A DNA stretch of 28,540 bases from JACZQZ01 sp046756945. Lineage in GTDB: Bacteria; Pseudomonadota; Alphaproteobacteria; Rhodospirillales; 2-02-FULL-58-16. A program made the position numbers and the translations under genes. The notes beneath the pieces were generated by a model, which saw only the letters and a program-made list of their open reading frames with translations, was not told the DNA's origin and ran no database searches. The stretch is from contig JBHHXI010000020.1 in the NCBI GenBank assembly GCA_046756945.1, forward strand, positions 1-28,540, in the 5' to 3' direction. Shown here one piece after another: positions 1 to 7,137 of this stretch (its first letter is position 1; each line of letters starts with the position of its first letter).

Positions 1-269
1 GCCTGGTGACCGATCTTGAATCAGCCTTGAAGACCCTGCGCACCAAGTCCAAGACCCTGGGCTCCAACGTGGCGCTGTTGCAGACCCGTCTCGATTTCAC
101 CGCGAACTACGTGAACACCCTGCAGACGGGCGCCGACAAGCTGACCCTGGCCGACCTCAACGAGGAAGGCGCCAACCTGCTGGCCCTGCAGACCCGCCAG
201 CAGCTGGGCATCCAGGCCCTGGCCTTCGCCGGCCAGGCGGAACAGGGGATCCTGGCGCTCTTCCGGTAG
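1..269 (+). CDS. fliC: Flagellin, C-terminal fragment (5' end cut by window)
   Basis: This is the last 88 or so codons of a flagellin, the self-assembling subunit of the external flagellar filament. The reading frame is open from base 3 to a TAG at 267-269, so the real start lies outside the window. The fragment is an amphipathic, Leu/Ala/Gln-rich helix that matches the flagellin C-terminal D0/D1 coiled coil. It has an N-x-L-x-T-G-like stretch (YVNTLQTGADKL) and the typical closing block ALQTRQQLGIQALAFAGQAE, ending in ILALFR. That helix carries the export, chaperone and polymerisation contacts in the family. The fragment is followed by a strong stem-loop and then by two glycosyltransferase genes on the same strand. 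This suggests it is the substrate of the modification system encoded here. The glycosylated part of flagellins is normally the central D2/D3 region, which is not visible. Confidence 0.9.
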   Translation, partial: LVTDLESALKTLRTKSKTLGSNVALLQTRLDFTANYVNTLQTGADKLTLADLNEEGANLLALQTRQQLGIQALAFAGQAEQGILALFR

Positions 270-289
270 GATCGCGACTCCATAATCGG

Positions 290-320
290 GAAAAGGGGGG
301 CTTCTGGCCCTCCTTTTCTT
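290..320 (+). terminator. Rho-independent terminator of the flagellin gene
   Basis: An 11-bp stem pairs 290-300 (GAAAAGGGGGG) with 308-318 (CCCTCCTTTTC), with one G-U pair and a 7-base loop. The descending arm ends in a T-rich stretch. It lies 20 bases after the flagellin stop codon, so Maf downstream probably has its own promoter or depends on read-through. Confidence 0.75.
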
Positions 321-541
321 AGGGGGTAGGCACTATGTAAAAGATATGGGTGGGCTGTCCAGGGGCGACGGTGGCCGGTCCGGGCGTACGCCGCCGCCCG
401 TTTGCGCGGGCGTGGCAAAAACCGAGAAACGCCTTTCTGTTTCCCCTGGTGACGTGCTATCCCATGCCGTCCGCGGCAGCGGGCCGGTCACCGGCGCGGC
501 GGCACCCCGGCAAGGTTTTCGAGTTCACGTGGTTGGAAGAT

Positions 542-2545
542 ATGGCGACAACGGCGGCTAGCAGAAAAAAGGCGGCCAGCGAATCAAAGGCACCACGCGG
601 AATAAAGGCACCGGGCCGCAAAAAGGCGCCCAAACGAAAAAAGAAACCCGGCAGGGACAAACTGTTCAAGCGAAATCTCGCCGCATTCGAGCGCAATTTC
701 AAATCCGTCCACACGCTGCTGGCGTCGTTCCAGAAAACCCATTCAACGCTGGTCGACGACGAAAACGGCGACGTGGACATCGAATTCCGCGGCGAGCGTT
801 TCTACGGCACCGGCGCCAAACGCTATGCCGGGCGGCAGGTCGACGAATTCCTCGAAAACCCTCTCCGGGTGCGCATATCACCGCCGAGCACGAGCACGCT
901 GGACGATGTCGCCGGCCCATTCACCTACAGGATCCTGCGGCGCGCCGCCGACGAGGGCATCGATTTCGCCGTCCAGCCGGTAAAGCCCGAGTGTTTCTGC
1001 CTCATCGTGTTCGGCGTCGGCCTGGGCGCGCACATCGAACCCTTGGTCGAGCGGACGAAATGCCGGGTGTTGTTCCTCATCGAGCCCAATCTGGAATTCC
1101 TCTACCACTCCCTGTTCGTCGCCGACTGGGAGGCGCTTTTCAAGCGATTCGAAGAAGAGGACATGCACCTCTTCCTGGAAGTGGACAAGGATTACAAGAG
1201 GGTGGCCTTCGACATACGAACCCAGCTCCGCGCCCTGCTGCCCAGTTTGTTCGACGGCACCATGATTTACACCCATTACCATAACGCGACCATGGAAAGA
1301 GCCAAGGAGGAGACCTCCGACGCAGCGCGGTTGGTCTTCGCGGGACTGGGATTCGTCGAAGACGAGATCATGATGATCCGCAACTCGTGTCACAACCTCA
1401 AGGACTACGAATCCCACCATTTCAAGCGGATGAACGCCCCCACGCGGACGCCGGCGTTCGTCGTCGGGTCCGGTCCGTCCCTCGACGAAGGTATCGACAC
1501 GATACGGGAAAATCAGGACAAGGCCCTCATCATTTCATGCGGTACCGGCCTCGGGGCGTTGTTGGCCAACGGCATCACGCCGGATTTCCAGATCGAAATG
1601 GAAAACGTGGACGCCGTGTACGAACTTCTGAGCGAAACCGCGAAGACCCACGATCTCCGCAAGATATGCCTGGTGGCGACGCCGACAATATGCCCCGGCA
1701 CCAGGGACCTTTTCGAGAAAACGCTGTTTTTCTTCCGCCCCGGGCTGTGCACCTGGGAAATGTTCTCTTTGGGGGACGACACGGGCCTCAGCGACGTCGG
1801 GCCGACCGTATCCAACTGCGGGCTGTCGTTCGCCCAGGAGTTGGGTTCGCGCGAGATCTATTTCTTCGGAATGGATTTCGGGACCAAGAATCCCGAGGTC
1901 CATCATGCCAAGGACTCCACCTACATGCAGGACAAGGGGCTCGAGTACGACGGCGTCCTCGACGAGCCCTATCCCGGAAACTTCGGCGGCACGGTGTACA
2001 CGGACCACACGATGAAGTGGGCGCGGGGAGTCGTCGAGGACTCGGTCCGCAGAAACAGCCAGGGCCGGACATACTACAACTGCAGCGACGGCGTGCGCAT
2101 GGAAGGGGCCATTCCCAAGGTCGCCAAGTCTGTCTCCCTGAACGGCACCGTCGACAAAGCCAAAGAGATTGACGATATCCTGAACAAGTTCCCCCGCTAT
2201 ACGCGCGCCGACTTCGACCGCGCGTGGACGGATGAGGATTATGGCGCCGCCGTCGAGAAGCTGTGCGCCGAGCTCATTGAATTGTGCGACCTGAAGGACG
2301 AGGAATTTCCGCTACGATATTTTCTCAAGCTATCCAAGGCCCTGATAAGGCATGGAAAAATTGGCGCGGAGATCATGATGCTCCGGGGAAGCGTGCTCAT
2401 GCTGATAATTTCCGGGTGGTTTTATATCGCCAGGGTCACGGATCCCGAGAAGGTTCCGGTGATGGAAGACATCGTCAGGACCGAGATCGTGAGCACCATC
2501 AAGGAGATGGAAAAACGCGTGGTTGACTTCCTGCGCGAACTTTGA
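542..2545 (+). CDS. maf: Maf-type motility-associated flagellin glycosyltransferase (DUF115 / MAF_flag10)
   Basis: Maf proteins are cytoplasmic glycosyltransferases that place nonulosonic acids (pseudaminic or legionaminic acid) on Ser/Thr of flagellin before export. The 667-residue product carries the family's central signature near residues 300-350: FVVGSGPSLDEGIDTI, then ALIISCGTGLGALLANGITPDF and EMEN. That is a Rossmann-like fold related to sialyltransferases. An N-terminal domain precedes it and a helical C-terminal domain follows. The frame is open further upstream, to 350, but the extra 64 residues are Arg/Pro-rich and look non-coding. ATG 542 is therefore preferred, although its ribosome site (GGAAGA directly before it) is weak. 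Residues 1-45 form an unusual Lys/Arg/Ala-rich tail with several KK pairs. The gene follows flagellin and precedes a second flagellin-type glycosyltransferase. A pseudaminic-acid-type operon 3 kb downstream would supply the donor. Confidence 0.9.
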   Translation: MATTAASRKKAASESKAPRGIKAPGRKKAPKRKKKPGRDKLFKRNLAAFERNFKSVHTLLASFQKTHSTLVDDENGDVDIEFRGERFYGTGAKRYAGRQVDEFLENPLRVRISPPSTSTLDDVAGPFTYRILRRAADEGIDFAVQPVKPECFCLIVFGVGLGAHIEPLVERTKCRVLFLIEPNLEFLYHSLFVADWEALFKRFEEEDMHLFLEVDKDYKRVAFDIRTQLRALLPSLFDGTMIYTHYHNATMERAKEETSDAARLVFAGLGFVEDEIMMIRNSCHNLKDYESHHFKRMNAPTRTPAFVVGSGPSLDEGIDTIRENQDKALIISCGTGLGALLANGITPDFQIEMENVDAVYELLSETAKTHDLRKICLVATPTICPGTRDLFEKTLFFFRPGLCTWEMFSLGDDTGLSDVGPTVSNCGLSFAQELGSREIYFFGMDFGTKNPEVHHAKDSTYMQDKGLEYDGVLDEPYPGNFGGTVYTDHTMKWARGVVEDSVRRNSQGRTYYNCSDGVRMEGAIPKVAKSVSLNGTVDKAKEIDDILNKFPRYTRADFDRAWTDEDYGAAVEKLCAELIELCDLKDEEFPLRYFLKLSKALIRHGKIGAEIMMLRGSVLMLIISGWFYIARVTDPEKVPVMEDIVRTEIVSTIKEMEKRVVDFLREL

Positions 2546-2620
2546 CCGTGCGCCGCCGCCGGTGCGCCGGGCGGGCGGAGCCTCTAAGGTGTGTGTGTGG
2601 CTAGTATTGAGGTGCCTTCC

Positions 2621-4639
2621 ATGGAAAGCGGTACGGAATACTCTGAGAGCCTCAAAAGGGCATCCGGTTTCCTTTTCAGCAACGATCTGGAAAAGGCGAT
2701 CGACGAAACCAAAAAGGCTCTTGCCGCCGAGCCCGAAAATCCCGAAGCGATTTGCATGCTTGGCATCGTCGCCTTCCAGATGGACGATGCCGGGCGGGCG
2801 CTGACCCTGATCGAGCGCGCCCACAAGCTGGACCCGGACTGCCGCGATTACGCCGACGCCCTGGCCGTCATCTACACCCGGGTGGGGAAGTTGTCGGAGG
2901 GGCTTTACTACGCCAAGCTCGCCACCGCCCTGCAGCCGAACGAGGATTTGACCGCCCTCATTCCGTGGGAGTTCCGGGACTACATGGGGGTGCTGCAGAA
3001 TCCCGGGCTTTCGCCCCGCTTCATCAACGCCTTGGTGATGTTCCACAAACGCGACTACAAGAAAGCGATCGAATATTGCGAGAAGGAACTGAGGATCAAC
3101 GAAAAGAACGGCGCCTGCCAGCGGCTGCTTGGCCGGGCGTTGGCGGCGCGCGGCGAATACGGGCAGGCATTGGCCGCGTTCCAGGCGGCGGCCGACCTGG
3201 ATCCCGGTGACGGCGAGGCGCACGAATATGCCGGCCACGCCCTGATTCACCTGGGCCGGTTCGACGACGGACGCGCCTGCCATGAACGGGCGGTGTCCCT
3301 GGCCCCCGGGGACGCGGATCTTCACTCGCGGACCACGGCCGCACTGGCGTACTTTCCCGAGGCGGAATGGCGCGCCTTTCCGCAACAGGCAAAGGCGCTG
3401 GCCGAAAAGATCCTGGCCAAGGCGGACAAAGTCGATCTTTCCGGCAGGGACGCCTTCTCCGGAGGAAGACGGATTCGCATCGGATACCTTTCGGACGCTT
3501 TTTGCGACGATCCGCGGTTTCCCTTCATCGAGGCCGTGCTCAAGTCCCACGACAAGAGCCGGTTCGAGGTGTACTGCTACCATCTGACCGTATTCGAGGA
3601 CATCTACACGATCGGGCTCAAGGGCCACGCCAGCCATTGGCAGCACTTCCAGGACGTGGACGACGACACGGCGGCGCGCATCATGTCCGGCGACAGCCTG
3701 GACATCGTCGTCGATCTGTGCGGCTACGATAACGATCAGCGTCTCGCCGTTCTCGCGCGCAAGCCGGCCCCGGTGCAGGTCAGCTGGTTATCCTGGCCCC
3801 ACGCATCCGGGCTCGGGGCGGTCGACTACGTGATCTCGGATCCGGTCACCCGCGATGCCGACGACGCCCATGCCGCCGGCGAGACGTGCATGGAGCTGGA
3901 AAACGGCCTGGTCGCGTTCGAGGCGAAAACCATTACCCTGGATGGCGGCCGGTCGATAAGTTCACCGGCGAAGAAGAACGGTTTCGTCACCTTCGGCGGC
4001 GTCTGCGATCTGGCCAGGCTCAATCCTTCGGTGGCCGGGCTTTGGTCCAAGGTGCTGTGCGCGGTTCCCGAATCGCGCCTTTTGCTTGGTGGCGTGCAGA
4101 CCATCTGCGCGGAAGCCAAGACCCGGGTCCGGGAGCTGTTTGCCGATTCGGGCGTGCTGGAGCGCATTTCCTTCCATGCCACGCCCGAAGACGAGACGGC
4201 CGACCCGACGTATTTTGTCCGGGTGGACGTGATGTTGGACACCTTCCCCGTGTCCGGAGCCGCCGAAACCTGCAAGTCTCTCGTCGCGGGAATTCCGGTG
4301 CTCACCCTGGCGGGAACGCGGCGTTCGGCGCTCGTCTCGGCCAGCATCCTGCGTTCCGCCGGCAAAGAGGAATGGGTGGCCCACTCGGACGCGGCGTTCG
4401 TCAAGAACGCCGCCGCGCTCGCCGGCGACCTTCCCCGGCTGGCGAAGATCCGCCGGACGCTGCGGGGCGAAGTGGGCAAGTCCGCCTTGTGCGATTGCGC
4501 TGCCTTCACCAGGGCGCTGGAGGGCGCGTACGTGCAGATGCTGACGGGGAACGTCGCCAAGCAAAAAAAGAAAAAACGGGCGCGAAAGAAGGGACAGGCC
4601 GGCAGCCGCGCGCCGGCGAACACCGAAGCCTCGCCCTGA
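2621..4639 (+). CDS. TPR + GT41/SPINDLY-like O-glycosyltransferase, FlmG-like architecture
   Basis: The 672-residue product has TPR helices at about residues 13-110 and 135-240, followed by a GT41 catalytic region at about 283-640. Recognisable GT41 blocks are IRIGYLSDAF (near 285), KPAPVQVSWL (381), RLNPSV (466), VPESRLLL (482) and VDVMLDTFPVSGAAETCKSL (535). In this family the TPR part holds the protein substrate and the GT-B part transfers a sugar to Ser/Thr. Caulobacter FlmG, a flagellin pseudaminic-acid transferase, has a similar TPR-plus-GT plan. By eye alignment with human OGT, H498 corresponds to Asp297 here and K842 to Arg466. The donor may therefore not be UDP-GlcNAc. The last 30 residues include a Lys/Arg-rich tail. 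ATG 2621 is chosen because GAGGTG sits six bases before it; GTG 2591 and GTG 2597 are alternatives. The gene is 75 bp after maf and probably co-transcribed with it. Confidence 0.82.
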   Translation: MESGTEYSESLKRASGFLFSNDLEKAIDETKKALAAEPENPEAICMLGIVAFQMDDAGRALTLIERAHKLDPDCRDYADALAVIYTRVGKLSEGLYYAKLATALQPNEDLTALIPWEFRDYMGVLQNPGLSPRFINALVMFHKRDYKKAIEYCEKELRINEKNGACQRLLGRALAARGEYGQALAAFQAAADLDPGDGEAHEYAGHALIHLGRFDDGRACHERAVSLAPGDADLHSRTTAALAYFPEAEWRAFPQQAKALAEKILAKADKVDLSGRDAFSGGRRIRIGYLSDAFCDDPRFPFIEAVLKSHDKSRFEVYCYHLTVFEDIYTIGLKGHASHWQHFQDVDDDTAARIMSGDSLDIVVDLCGYDNDQRLAVLARKPAPVQVSWLSWPHASGLGAVDYVISDPVTRDADDAHAAGETCMELENGLVAFEAKTITLDGGRSISSPAKKNGFVTFGGVCDLARLNPSVAGLWSKVLCAVPESRLLLGGVQTICAEAKTRVRELFADSGVLERISFHATPEDETADPTYFVRVDVMLDTFPVSGAAETCKSLVAGIPVLTLAGTRRSALVSASILRSAGKEEWVAHSDAAFVKNAAALAGDLPRLAKIRRTLRGEVGKSALCDCAAFTRALEGAYVQMLTGNVAKQKKKKRARKKGQAGSRAPANTEASP

Positions 4640-4714
4640 TCGTCCCACCCACCGGCGCCGACCGGCGGCGCGCGGCCGAAGCGCTGGTACCGTGCCGGCG
4701 GCTTCCCGTCGGGG

Positions 4715-4796
4715 CGGACAGATCCTGTCCGAACGGGGTATTTTCGCGCCGTTTCCGTTCCTATCCGAACGGGTAATTTTTGTGACGCTCCCGTTT
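4715..4796 (+). promoter_or_regulatory. Cluster of inverted half-sites forming alternative stem-loops (terminator or operator)
   Basis: Four related half-sites occur in alternating direction: GAACGG at 4731-4736, CCGTTC at 4755-4760, GAACGG at 4767-4772 and CCCGTTT at 4790-4796. A separate perfect hairpin CGGACAG-ATC-CTGTCCG lies at 4715-4731. The CCGTTC/GAACGG pair at 4755-4772 is followed by GTAATTTTT, which resembles an intrinsic terminator for the upstream transcript. A direct repeat also exists, with copies starting at 4725 and 4761 (36 bp apart) and sharing the core TCCGAACGGG. Whether this acts as terminator, attenuator or operator cannot be decided by reading. Confidence 0.5.
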
Positions 4797-4910
4797 TGCT
4801 AACATTTTGATAACCATTGCTGCGCTATATGGCCCGCAGTGGCGGCACAGGCGGCGCGCCGGTTCACCGGGGCGGCGTCCCTTCGTCGGGAGGGGCCAAT
4901 CGGCGCCTGT

Positions 4911-4925
4911 GGCGGATGTTGCCGG
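4911..4925 (+). promoter_or_regulatory. Possible FlbD-like site in the flaF leader
   Basis: GGCGGATGTTGCCGG matches 13 of 15 bases of GGCAGATATTGCCGG, the palindrome found upstream of the flgI sigma-54 promoter. It lies 46 bases before the flaF start, not 110 bp upstream of a sigma-54 promoter. If real it is more likely a repressing or promoter-proximal site. Chance similarity is possible in GC-rich DNA. Confidence 0.3.
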
Positions 4926-4970
4926 GCACGGGTTCGGCTTTCTCGAACGGTTTGGGAACCAGGAGCAACC

Positions 4971-5468
4971 ATGTCCCAGGACAATCAGGCGACCACGTAC
5001 GGCAACACTGTGCAGGCGGGCTACGCCACCATTCCCCAGGGCGGATTGCCGCAATACACGGAAGCCTGGGCGCTGATCGAAGCGGCCCGGCGCATGGCCG
5101 AAGCCACCGCCGCCGAAAACGCCAAGGAGAAAATGCGGGAAGCCCTGCGCCTCAACTGGCGTCTGTGGACCATCTTCCAGGTCGAACTGACCACGGGCGA
5201 CAGCGACGTCCCCGAAGACGTGCTAATGAACATGCTGACGCTGTGCAAATACATCGATCAGCACACGGTGGGCGCCATCGCCGAGCCGACGACGGAAAAA
5301 ATCGAGGTCCTCGTCAACATCAACAGGGATATTGCGGGCGGCCTGTTGGACGGCTTGAAAAAGACCGTGGAAGAGGTTGAGAAAGTGCATACCCTGGAAC
5401 ACGCCGGAGACGAGGGCGCGGAGCAGGCGTCCGCGCAACTGCCCGTTTCCGTGGACAAGACCATCTAA
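4971..5468 (+). CDS. flaF: FlaF-family flagellin regulator/chaperone, copy 1 (with C-terminal extension)
   Basis: FlaF proteins are small cytoplasmic factors of alphaproteobacteria that control flagellin synthesis and secretion. The 165-residue product shows the family core: EAARRMAEA in the first helix, LRLNWRLWTIFQVELT near residue 62, the DVPEDVLMNMLTLCKYIDQHT helix, and the closing helix VNINRDIAGGLLDGL near 120-135. A further 30 acidic residues follow, ending in LPVSVDKTI, which is longer than the usual 110-125 residues. The ATG has an AGGAG ribosome site five bases upstream. The gene lies between the glycosyltransferase pair and the nonulosonic-acid operon. A second FlaF protein is encoded 7.1 kb downstream. 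No FlbT partner is seen in the window. Confidence 0.85.
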   Translation: MSQDNQATTYGNTVQAGYATIPQGGLPQYTEAWALIEAARRMAEATAAENAKEKMREALRLNWRLWTIFQVELTTGDSDVPEDVLMNMLTLCKYIDQHTVGAIAEPTTEKIEVLVNINRDIAGGLLDGLKKTVEEVEKVHTLEHAGDEGAEQASAQLPVSVDKTI

Positions 5469-5595
5469 CAACCACGCCCTCCGCTGCCGCCCGGCGCTTC
5501 CATTCAGCGGTTACACGTGGCACCCTTTGGCGGATGACCGGGGACCATGGGCCTCACCGGCCCGCCGCCTCCGGCGCGCGGCAGAGGAGCCCCCG

Positions 5596-7137
5596 ATGGC
5601 GGCGTCCTTGAACAGCACCAACAGCCCACTGGCCGTTTTCCGGTTCGACGCCTCGCCCTTGACCGGGGCCGGGCACGCCGTGCGGTGCCTGGCCCTCGCC
5701 GACGCCCTGGCGGCGTCCGGCTGGCGTTGCGCCCTGGCCAGCGGGGCGGCGGCGTCCGCTGTCGTGCCGGCGCTCGAGCGGTGCGGCCACGAGCGCCTGG
5801 AACTGGATTGCGCCGCCGGCGCGGAGGCAGGCGCCCTTGCCCGGCGCTGGCCCCGGGGCTGCGGCCTCCTCGTCGTCGATCACTACGGGCTGGGCGCCGC
5901 TTTCGAGGGCGCCTGCCGGCCCTGGGCCCGGCGGGTGATGGTCATCGACGATCTGGCCGACCGCGCCCATGACTGCGACGCCTTGCTTGACCAGACGCCC
6001 GGCAGACGGGCCGAAGACTATGGGGCGCTGGTGCCCGGCGGCTGCCGCCTGTTGCTGGGGTGCCGCTATGCGCTGCTCAGGCCCCAGTTCTGGGCGGCGC
6101 GCGGGGCCGCCCTGAAACGGCGCCGCGCCGGCGGTACGGTGCGCCGGATCCTGGTCTCCCTCGGCGCCACCGATCCCGACAACGTCACCGCCACGGTCCT
6201 CGAAGGCCTTGCCCGCGCCGGCGTGGCGGCCGACGTGGACGTGGTGATGGGCGCCGGCGCGCCGCACCTGGCCGCCGTGCGCGCCCAGGCCGGGGCCCTG
6301 TCGGGGAAGATGCCGGTGACCGTGACCGTCGGCGCCGGGAACATGGCGGCGTTGATGGCGAGCGCCGACATCGCCGTGGGCGCCGCCGGCACGGCGTCGT
6401 GGGAGCGCTGTTGCCTGGGGCTGCCGGCCGTGGTCGTGGTGGTGGCGGAAAATCAGCGCGCCGGGGCGAAGGCCCTGGCCGGGGCGGGCGCGGCGCGAAT
6501 CCTCGAGGCGCCGGCGGGCATCACGGCCACCCACGTGGCCGCCGCGGTGGACGGTCTCTGCCGGTCGGCGGACGAGCGCCTAAGGATGGGTCTGGCGGCG
6601 GCGGACCTGTGCGACGGCCGCGGCGTGGCGCGTGTCGCCGTCGACCACCTGCCGGCCGAGCGCGGGCGCGACGGCATGCCGGTAACCCTGCGCCTGGCGC
6701 GGCGCGGCGACGCGGCCATCATGCTGGAATGGCAGTCCGACGAGCGGACGCGCCGGTACGCCCGCAGGGCCCGGGCGCCGACGCCGGCCGAACACGAACA
6801 ATGGCTCGGGCGCAATCTGGGCAAGACCGATGGCATCCTGACCATCATCCTCCACGACGGGGAGCCCTCCGGGGTGCTGAGGCTGGACCGCACCGTGGAC
6901 GGCGCCGGGTTCGAGGTCTCCATCCTCGTGGCGCCGGAGAAATACGGTCGGGGAATCGGCAAGGCGGTGCTCGCACTGGCCAGGAAGCTTCTCCCCGGCG
7001 ACGATCTTTTCGCCGAGGTCCTGCCGGCCAACGCGGCTTCCCATGCCCTGTTCCGCAGCGCCGGCTTTCGCCCGGTGCGCGAGGGGCTTTACATCAGCAC
7101 GCCGCCCGCCACCGCCGAGGCCTCCCATGCCGGGTGA
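5596..7137 (+). CDS. pseG: Fused PseG UDP-sugar hydrolase and PseH-like GNAT N-acetyltransferase
   Basis: PseG removes UDP from UDP-2,4-diacetamido-2,4,6-trideoxy-altropyranose. PseH adds the 4-N-acetyl group one step earlier. The 513-residue product joins both. Residues 14-350 form the GT-B-like hydrolase, with the N-terminal loop FDASPLTGAGHAVRCLALA, where G24-A-G-H27 and R30 form the family's GxGH motif and the His is important for catalysis. The second nucleotide-binding half follows (VSLGATDPDNVT, then VGAAGTASWERCCLGLPAVVV). Residues 361-513 form a GNAT domain with the acetyl-CoA loop YGRGIGKAVL and the closing NAASHALFRSAGF. Met361 could also serve as an internal start, but no gap separates the parts. 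ATG 5596 has GAGGAG six bases upstream. It is the first gene of the sugar operon, 127 bp after flaF, and overlaps pseI by 11 bases. Confidence 0.88.
   Translation: MAASLNSTNSPLAVFRFDASPLTGAGHAVRCLALADALAASGWRCALASGAAASAVVPALERCGHERLELDCAAGAEAGALARRWPRGCGLLVVDHYGLGAAFEGACRPWARRVMVIDDLADRAHDCDALLDQTPGRRAEDYGALVPGGCRLLLGCRYALLRPQFWAARGAALKRRRAGGTVRRILVSLGATDPDNVTATVLEGLARAGVAADVDVVMGAGAPHLAAVRAQAGALSGKMPVTVTVGAGNMAALMASADIAVGAAGTASWERCCLGLPAVVVVVAENQRAGAKALAGAGAARILEAPAGITATHVAAAVDGLCRSADERLRMGLAAADLCDGRGVARVAVDHLPAERGRDGMPVTLRLARRGDAAIMLEWQSDERTRRYARRARAPTPAEHEQWLGRNLGKTDGILTIILHDGEPSGVLRLDRTVDGAGFEVSILVAPEKYGRGIGKAVLALARKLLPGDDLFAEVLPANAASHALFRSAGFRPVREGLYISTPPATAEASHAG

Larger units (their letters stand above)
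4640..4970. other. 331-bp gap without a gene, rich in secondary structure
   Basis: No convincing coding frame is seen. From 4715 to 4796 it holds repeated GAACGG/CCGTTC half-sites that can form alternative hairpins. From about 4797 to 4831 there is an AT-rich stretch that may contain the flaF promoter; no good -35/-10 pair with standard spacing was found. At 4911-4925 there is a sequence resembling the two enhancer-like palindromes of the hook genes. The ribosome site AGGAG for flaF is at 4961-4965. Confidence 0.6.

Noticed and set aside
350..541. 64-residue N-terminal extension of Maf from an upstream ATG
   Set aside because: The extra part is Arg/Pro-rich with no family similarity, and two frames are open over it, as expected by chance in GC-rich DNA. 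The start at 542 fits better.
5517..5534. Sigma-54-like TGGCAC upstream of pseG
   Set aside because: The -24 block is perfect, but no GC follows at the required distance (CG is found instead) and the -12 block does not match.
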